Of a stretch of 64,000 bases of DNA, positions 58,947 through 64,000 are shown piece by piece. The notes below the pieces were generated by a model, which did no database searches, was not told the origin of the DNA, and saw only the letters and a list, made by a program, of their open reading frames with translations. A program made the translations under genes and the position numbers. How positions within the stretch are numbered: the stretch's first letter is position 1; each line of letters begins with the position of its first letter. Source of the stretch: Haliea sp. (GTDB lineage Bacteria > Pseudomonadota > Gammaproteobacteria > Pseudomonadales > Halieaceae); assembly GCA_002692965.1 (NCBI GenBank), contig NZNC01000015.1, positions 310,001 through 374,000 of the forward strand, written 5' to 3'.

Positions 58947-58973
58947 AAGCCACCCGCGGCGACGCAGTGGCCC

Positions 58974-60281
58974 TCAGGCCAGCGGCTTGAAGAAGACCTT
59001 GGAATTGCGCTGCAGATTGTAGAGCTGCTTGCGCGCCGCCGGCAGGCTGTCCCGGGGCTGCTCCACAAAACCCTGCTCAATGAACCAGTGGGCCGTCTGC
59101 GTGGTCAGCACAAACACCCGGTCCAGGCCCAGGCGCCGGGCCTCGGCCTCCAGTGCGCGCAGCAGACGCTGGCCCCGCTGACCGCCCCGATAGTCGGGGT
59201 GGGAGACAATGCAGGCGATCTCGCCACAGCTGTCCTCGGCGAAGGGATACAGGGCGGCGCAGGCGATGATGCGCCCGTCCCGCTCGAGGATGCGGAACTG
59301 GCGGATCTCGGTTTCCAGCAGCTCCCGGGAGCGCTTCACCAGTACCCCCTCCTGCTCCAGGGGCTCGATCAACTCGAGAATGCCGCCGACGTCATCGATA
59401 TTGGCGGCCCGGGCCTGCTCGTAGTCGTCCTTGGCCACCAGGGTGCCACTGCCGTCGTGGGTGAACAGCTCCTCCAGCAGGGCGCAGTCGTCCCGGTAGC
59501 TGATGATATGGCAGCGCGGCACCCCCGCCAGGCAGGCGCGCCGCGCGGTGGTCAGCAGGCGCTGCTGTTCGGTGTCGTCCACCGACAGGGCGGGAATCTC
59601 GCCGACCGCCAGCTGCCGGATCAGGCGGCCTTCGGGCCCAGCGACACCGGGGGCGGCCCCCAGCATCAACAGCTTGTCGGCACCGATGGCGGCGGCGCAG
59701 TGCACCGCGACATCCTCCAGGGTGAGGTTGAAGATCTCCCCGGTGGGGGAATAGCCCAGTGGGGAGAGCAAGACGATAGAGCCTGCGGCCAGCTGCTGCT
59801 GGATGCCGGCGCTATCCATGCGCCGCACCCGGCCGGTGTGCTGGAAGTCGACACCGTCGTGCACCCCCAGGGGGCGGGCGGTGACGAAATTGCCGGAGCA
59901 AACGCGCATGCGCGCCCCCTGCATCGGCGAATTGGGCAGGCCCATGGATAGCAGCGCTTCGATCTGTGCACGCAGGGATGCCGCCGCATCCGTGACATGG
60001 TGCATGGTGGCGGGATCGGTGATGCGCATGTCGTCGTGGAAGCGACTCTCGATGCCGGCGCGCTCCAGGCGCTCGTCAATCTGCGGCCGGTTGCCGTGTA
60101 CCAGCACCAGGCGCACACCCAGGCTGTGCAGCAGGGCCATGTCGTGCATGATGGTGGCAAAGGTGGGCTCCAGGGCCGCCTCGCCGCCCAGCATCAGCAC
60201 GAAGGTGCGCCCGCGGTGGGCGTTGATATAGGGCGCGGTGTTGCGGAACCAGCGGATATGCGCCCGGTTGGGTGTTGTCAC
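58974..60281 (-). CDS. argA: N-acetylglutamate synthase (amino-acid N-acetyltransferase)
   Basis: A 435-residue classical ArgA. The N-terminal amino-acid-kinase-like domain (MLGGEAALE, LVLVHGNRPQI) binds arginine as feedback inhibitor. The C-terminal GNAT domain has the acetyl-CoA loop in HPDYRGGQRGQRLL. It acetylates glutamate, the first step of arginine synthesis. GTG 60281 has AAGG upstream. argE follows the same direction 106 nt upstream, so the two arginine genes are adjacent as in Pseudomonas. Confidence 0.96.
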   Translation of the reverse strand: MTTPNRAHIRWFRNTAPYINAHRGRTFVLMLGGEAALEPTFATIMHDMALLHSLGVRLVLVHGNRPQIDERLERAGIESRFHDDMRITDPATMHHVTDAAASLRAQIEALLSMGLPNSPMQGARMRVCSGNFVTARPLGVHDGVDFQHTGRVRRMDSAGIQQQLAAGSIVLLSPLGYSPTGEIFNLTLEDVAVHCAAAIGADKLLMLGAAPGVAGPEGRLIRQLAVGEIPALSVDDTEQQRLLTTARRACLAGVPRCHIISYRDDCALLEELFTHDGSGTLVAKDDYEQARAANIDDVGGILELIEPLEQEGVLVKRSRELLETEIRQFRILERDGRIIACAALYPFAEDSCGEIACIVSHPDYRGGQRGQRLLRALEAEARRLGLDRVFVLTTQTAHWFIEQGFVEQPRDSLPAARKQLYNLQRNSKVFFKPLA

Positions 60282-60387
60282 GGCCTTGCTTCCCGGAGTG
60301 TTCTGGACAGGCGCACAAGGTTACCGCAGGCGGCGCCCCGGACACCAAGCAAATATTACACAGCACGCGGCCGCAGCCGGGGCGGGC

Positions 60388-61539
60388 TCACAGGCAGTAG
60401 CGGGCAATGCACTGGCGCAGGAGGTCGATGGCCGGCTGGATCTGTGCCAGTTCCAGGTACTCATCGGGCTGGTGGGCGAGATTGATGCTGCCCGGGCCCA
60501 TGACGATGGTCTCCATCCCCAGGGCGTGGAAAAACGGCGCCTCGGTGGCGAAGCCGGCCGCGGTGGCGGTGTGTCCGGTCAGGGTTTCCGCCAGGCGTAC
60601 CAGCTCGCTGCTCGCGGACTGCTCGAAAGGGGGCACCGGTTCCACCAGGGGCCGTAGTTCGAGGCCGGCGCCGCTGCGCTGGGCGATGGCCTGCAGGCGC
60701 TGCTCCAGCTCCTCGCGTACACCCGCTTCCGCGGCGTCGGGCGTCAGGCGCAGGTCGAAGTGCAGTTCGCAGCTGCCGCAGATGCGGTTGGGGTTGTCGC
60801 CGCCGTGGATACAGCCCAGGTTGAGGGTTGGCCAGGCTACCTCGAAGCGGCTGTTGCCAAAGCGCTGGCGCAGCCCGCTGCGGAAGGTCATCAGCTCGCC
60901 GAGGACCTCCTGCATCACATCCAGGGCGTTGAGGCCCAGGTCCGGGTTGGAGGAGTGGCCGGAGCGTCCGCTGACGCGGATGGCCTCCATCATGATGCCC
61001 TTGTGCAGGCGGATCGGTGCCAGCGAGGTGGGCTCGCCGACAATCGCCGCCCGGGCCCGCGGCCGGCCCGCCGCCACCAGGGCCCGGGCGCCGTCCATGG
61101 AACTCTCCTCGTCGGCGGTGGCGAGGATGATCAGTGGCTGGCGCAGAGGCTGCTCGAGAAAGGCTTCCGCTGCCGCCAGGGCTACCGGGAAGAAACCTTT
61201 CATGTCGGTACTGCCGAGGCCGTAGAGCCGCTGGTCGCGCTCGCTCAGGCGCAGGGGGTCGGAGCGCCAGCGCCCCTCGTCGAAGGGCACGGTATCGGTG
61301 TGGCCGGCCAGTACCAGGCCGCCCGGTCCGGAACCCAGGGTGGCAATGAGGTTGGCCTTGCGGCCGTCTGCGGAGACCGGCATCAGTTCGACGGCGAAGC
61401 CCATGTCCTGCAGCCACGCCGCCAGCAGCTCCACCACGGCGCGGTTGCCCTGGTCCCAGGCGGGGTCGGTGGAGCTGACCGAGGGTGTGCGGATCAGCTC
61501 GCCCAGCTGGCGGATAATGCGACTGTGATCAGTGGACAT
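60388..61539 (-). CDS. argE: Acetylornithine deacetylase
   Basis: A 383-residue M20-family zinc peptidase-like enzyme. Metal and catalytic residues appear in LAGHTDTVPFDEGRW, GLGSTDMKGF, TADEESSMDGA and the late His in PGSINLAHQPDEYL. It hydrolyses N-acetylornithine to ornithine. ATG 61539 starts MSTDHSRIIRQLGELIRTPS, typical of the family. The adjacent argA supports the arginine role over a related M20 enzyme. Confidence 0.93.
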   Translation of the reverse strand: MSTDHSRIIRQLGELIRTPSVSSTDPAWDQGNRAVVELLAAWLQDMGFAVELMPVSADGRKANLIATLGSGPGGLVLAGHTDTVPFDEGRWRSDPLRLSERDQRLYGLGSTDMKGFFPVALAAAEAFLEQPLRQPLIILATADEESSMDGARALVAAGRPRARAAIVGEPTSLAPIRLHKGIMMEAIRVSGRSGHSSNPDLGLNALDVMQEVLGELMTFRSGLRQRFGNSRFEVAWPTLNLGCIHGGDNPNRICGSCELHFDLRLTPDAAEAGVREELEQRLQAIAQRSGAGLELRPLVEPVPPFEQSASSELVRLAETLTGHTATAAGFATEAPFFHALGMETIVMGPGSINLAHQPDEYLELAQIQPAIDLLRQCIARYCL

Positions 61540-61627
61540 GGCGTGGCGGGCACCCGGACGGTGTCGTCTGACGGCTGGATGCCCACGGTAGTCTGGCGGT
61601 GGTCGCGACGTCAACCACCGCGGATGC

Positions 61628-62905
61628 TTAGCTGAAGATGCCCTTGAAGAAGAAGAAGAACAGGATCGAGAGCGCGGCCCCGGCGGGCAGTGTCACAATC
61701 CAGGACAGGAAGATGGAACCGATGGTGCGCAGGTTCAAGGCCGCGATACCCCGGGCGAAGCCCACGCCGAGCACCGCGCCCACCAGGGTGTGGGTGGTCG
61801 AAATCGGCAGGCCGGTGCCGGAGGCGAGGACCACGGTGGTGGCGGCTCCCAGCTCCGCGGCAAAGCCGCGGCTGGGGGTCAGCTCGGTGATCTTGCGGCC
61901 AATGGTGGCGATCACCTTGAAACCGTAGGTGGCGAGGCCGACCACGATGCCGCCCGCCCCGACCAGCAGGATCCACCAGGGCAGCGAGGCCTCGGCCGAG
62001 ACCAGCCCGCCCGACTGCACCGTGCTGACCACGGCCGCCAGCGGGCCGACGGCGTTGGCGACATCATTGGAGCCGTGGGCAAATGCCATGGCACAGGCGG
62101 TAAATACCATGAGGATGGCGAACACCCGCTCGACGTTGGCAAAGCGGTGGCCGTGGGTGGGCAGTTCCTTGATGCGGCGCAGCAGCAGGCTGCCCAGGCC
62201 GGCCACGACCAGGCCGATCAGGGCGGACACGGGCACGGCATTGGCGAACTTGCTGCCCAGGCCGAGATCCAGGTCCACACCGATGTGCTTGAGGCCCTTG
62301 AGCAGGGTGACCATGGAAATCATGAAGCCCACCAGCCACATGTAGATCGGAATGAATTTCTTGGCTCGCTGGAAGGGGTCCTCGGTATCGAGGATGAGAA
62401 TCTTGACGCTCATGAACAGGCCGAAGGCAATGCTGCCGGCGAGCAGCGGGGACACGATCCAGCTGGCGGCGATGGCGCCCACCTTGCCCCAGGCCACTGC
62501 CTCCACCGAAATCCCCACGGCGGCGAAGCCGACAATGGCCCCCACGATCGAGTGCGTGGTGGATACCGGCCAGCCCTTGATGCTGGCGATCATCAGCCAG
62601 GTGCCCGCGGCGAGCAGGGCCGAGAGCATGCCGTAGACCAGAAGTTCTGGATTGGCACTCATGATGGCCGGGTCGATGATGCCCTTGCGGATGGTCGAGG
62701 TGACCTCCCCACCGGCCAGGTAGGCGCCGAGGAATTCGAACACCATCGCCACCAGGATGGCCTGTTTGATGGTCAGTGCCTTCGAGCCCACGGAGGTGCC
62801 CATGGCATTGGCGACATCGTTGGCGCCCACGCCCCAGGCCATGAAGAAGCCGAAGGCGCAGGCCAGGATGAGCAGGATGGTGCCGTACTCGGAAATGATT
62901 TCCAT
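61628..62905 (-). CDS. Pit-family inorganic phosphate transporter
   Basis: A 425-residue, ~10-helix transporter. Two inverted family repeats are visible: GANDVANAMGTSVGS with HGSNDVANAVGP, and STTHSIVGA with STTHTLVGA. It imports metal-phosphate with H+ or Na+. It lies 28 nt downstream of the DUF47 partner gene, the usual pairing. Confidence 0.95.
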   Translation of the reverse strand: MEIISEYGTILLILACAFGFFMAWGVGANDVANAMGTSVGSKALTIKQAILVAMVFEFLGAYLAGGEVTSTIRKGIIDPAIMSANPELLVYGMLSALLAAGTWLMIASIKGWPVSTTHSIVGAIVGFAAVGISVEAVAWGKVGAIAASWIVSPLLAGSIAFGLFMSVKILILDTEDPFQRAKKFIPIYMWLVGFMISMVTLLKGLKHIGVDLDLGLGSKFANAVPVSALIGLVVAGLGSLLLRRIKELPTHGHRFANVERVFAILMVFTACAMAFAHGSNDVANAVGPLAAVVSTVQSGGLVSAEASLPWWILLVGAGGIVVGLATYGFKVIATIGRKITELTPSRGFAAELGAATTVVLASGTGLPISTTHTLVGAVLGVGFARGIAALNLRTIGSIFLSWIVTLPAGAALSILFFFFFKGIFS

Positions 62906-62933
62906 GCCGGGGTCCTTGTTGCTGGATCAGGAG

Positions 62934-63614
62934 TTACTTGGCGATCAGGATTTGCAGTCGGTGGCCAACCCGCTCGGCGGCGTCGGCGAGGGCGGCGAGA
63001 AGCTCGATGATTTTGTAATAGAACATCACGTCCACCGCATGCAGTTCCCTTTCGATACTGAACAGGCTGGCGCGCAGGGCCTGGGACTGTTCGTCGGTGC
63101 GGCCCTCCAGTTTGTCCAGCTCCTGGATCAGGCCCTCCACATGCTTCACCTCGCGGCCGCTGAAGCCGACTTCCAGCAGCTCGTCCAGCTCGCTGATGGC
63201 GACCAGGGCCTGGGTGCAGGTTGCGGCCACACCCTCGGTAAATTCGATCAGGTGTGGCTGCAGGGGCTCGGGGAACTGCATCTGCCGGCCCAGCATCAGG
63301 CCGGCGACATCCTTGGCGATGTTCGCCACATGGTCCTGGATAGTGACCAGTTCCAGCAGGTCGGAGCGCGGTACCGGCAGGAACAGCGACTTCGGCAGGT
63401 GCCGTCGCACCGAGCGCTTGAGCTTGTCGCCTTCGCTCTCGGCATCGCTGATGCGCACAAAGATGGCCTGCGCTTCGTCCCAGTCACCGCCGCGGGCGGC
63501 CTGCATGAAGGCCGGCAGTTGTTGCGCGGCGTCGTTGGCCACCTGCATGTGTTGCTGGATGGGGCGAATGGGGGAGCGACCGAAGAGATCGCTGAGCGGG
63601 TTGGATCCGGGCAT
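62934..63614 (-). CDS. DUF47/TIGR00153 PhoU-like protein
   Basis: A 226-residue all-helical protein of the DUF47 family, distantly PhoU-like. NPLSDLFGRSPIRPIQQHMQ at the start and ESEGDKLKRSVRRHLPKSLF in the middle are diagnostic. It is almost always encoded just before a Pit transporter, as here, and is thought to regulate it. ATG 63614 begins the normal N-terminus. Confidence 0.93.
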   Translation of the reverse strand: MPGSNPLSDLFGRSPIRPIQQHMQVANDAAQQLPAFMQAARGGDWDEAQAIFVRISDAESEGDKLKRSVRRHLPKSLFLPVPRSDLLELVTIQDHVANIAKDVAGLMLGRQMQFPEPLQPHLIEFTEGVAATCTQALVAISELDELLEVGFSGREVKHVEGLIQELDKLEGRTDEQSQALRASLFSIERELHAVDVMFYYKIIELLAALADAAERVGHRLQILIAK

Positions 63615-63749
63615 GGCTGGCTCCTGTGATGCAGGCGCGAAGTATAGGGGCTGATGCGGCCCCTGTCACATGGCGGCGCATTCGCGCCCTAGTGCCTGTG
63701 ATAGCATGAAATCTGTTCATTTACCTCCAGCAGGTTTCGAGGATTCTGC

Positions 63750-64000
63750 ATGTCTAGCGCGCTTTCAACGGCTTCCCTGCCCACTCCACTGGCCGAGGCC
63801 GCCGAGACCGCCTGGCAGTGGGTGCTGGAACAGCCTGGCCAGGCCGCTGTCGGTGAGCTGCAGGCAGCGCTTGCCCACTGCGAGGCGAGTCGCGCCCAGC
63901 TGCCGCGCATCCTCGCCTGCAGCCCTTTTATCGCCGACATTCTGCGGCGCAACCCCGAGCCCCTGACCGAGCTGTTGGGCAGTGGTCGCTTGCAGCGCAG
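63750..64000 (+). CDS. glnE: Glutamine synthetase adenylyltransferase, N-terminus (cut by window end)
   Basis: Only the first ~83 residues are present. The pattern ILACSPFIADILRRNPEPLTELLGSGRL matches the GlnE N-terminus before the first nucleotidyltransferase domain. GlnE adenylylates and de-adenylylates glutamine synthetase according to nitrogen status. GAGG lies 7-10 nt before ATG 63750. The gene continues beyond the window, so intactness cannot be judged. Confidence 0.82.
   Translation, partial: MSSALSTASLPTPLAEAAETAWQWVLEQPGQAAVGELQAALAHCEASRAQLPRILACSPFIADILRRNPEPLTELLGSGRLQR

Larger units (their letters stand above)
58160..58973. other. Gene-free region between argA and ilvD, built of mosaic repeats
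   Basis: An 814-nt gap between two minus-strand genes with no convincing gene in any frame. It holds four related repeat units in alternating orientation (58313-58386, 58526-58580, 58677-58731, 58873-58946). The ilvD promoter must lie in or beside it; I could not identify it. The short frames here are arbitrary Arg/Pro/Ala-rich products of the repeats. Confidence 0.85.

Noticed and set aside
58160-58973. tRNA or other small RNA gene in the argA-ilvD gap
   Set aside because: No T-loop or acceptor-stem pattern fits; the strong complementarity is explained by the mosaic repeats.
63615-63749. Pho box for the DUF47-Pit genes
   Set aside because: CTGTGAT and CTGTTCA occur, but at 17-bp rather than 11-bp spacing and partly oriented toward glnE.

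Overview
This window reads as chromosomal DNA of a high-GC, free-living, aerobic gammaproteobacterium. Several blocks keep the gene order I remember from the origin-proximal Pseudomonas chromosome: glyQS; trkA-rsmB-fmt-def with LysM-dprA-tsaC-hemF-aroE; the cox cluster; polA-sRNA-engB-cyc-cc4-dsbA; and argA-argE-pit-DUF47. They are interleaved with short-chain dehydrogenases and an acyl-CoA ligase. I infer a marine Cellvibrionales/Halieaceae-type bacterium, but no marker gene here proves it. I see no rRNA, tRNA, CRISPR array, intact insertion sequence, prophage or replication origin.

Layout. 1-8866 is a tightly overlapping Pil-Chp-type chemosensory operon: a HTH protein, an unknown protein, PilG-like, PilI-like, PilJ-like, a stand-alone FimL/ChpA-N-like protein carrying a 13-copy hexanucleotide repeat, a ChpA-like hybrid kinase and a ChpC-like CheW. 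9049-13370 holds an orphan small protein, two SDR oxidoreductases, an SRPBCC protein and an acyl-CoA ligase, suggesting lipid or steroid-like catabolism. 13439-28172 is housekeeping: glycyl-tRNA synthetase, DjlA, Trk potassium uptake, RsmB/Fmt/Def, LysM, DprA, TsaC, HemF and AroE. 28204-30428 holds a gamma-carbonic anhydrase-like protein, a YheV-like protein and a MATE exporter.

30755-38433 is a complete caa3-type cytochrome c oxidase operon with its assembly factors (Cox11, SURF1, heme O synthase, two SCO-type proteins) but without ctaA. polA follows, then a structured small-RNA locus resembling ErsA/Spot 42 with a sigma-E/AlgU-like promoter, then engB, two c-type cytochromes and dsbA. 43987-49067 carries a flavin reductase, a cysteine synthase paralogue, a diguanylate cyclase, an EVE protein, a Bcr/CflA exporter and an Lrp regulator. 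49383-58159 contains leuA (type 2), yjbQ, a Na+/alanine symporter, a PLP dehydratase, a cytochrome b and ilvD. The 0.8 kb between ilvD and argA is a mosaic of four related repeat units. The window closes with argA, argE, a Pit phosphate transporter plus its DUF47 partner, and the start of glnE.

The most noteworthy items are the structured sRNA between polA and engB (41185-41334), the four-unit mosaic repeat cluster (58313-58946), the non-standard chemosensory operon with its in-frame microsatellite (4891-4970), and the cox operon lacking heme A synthase.
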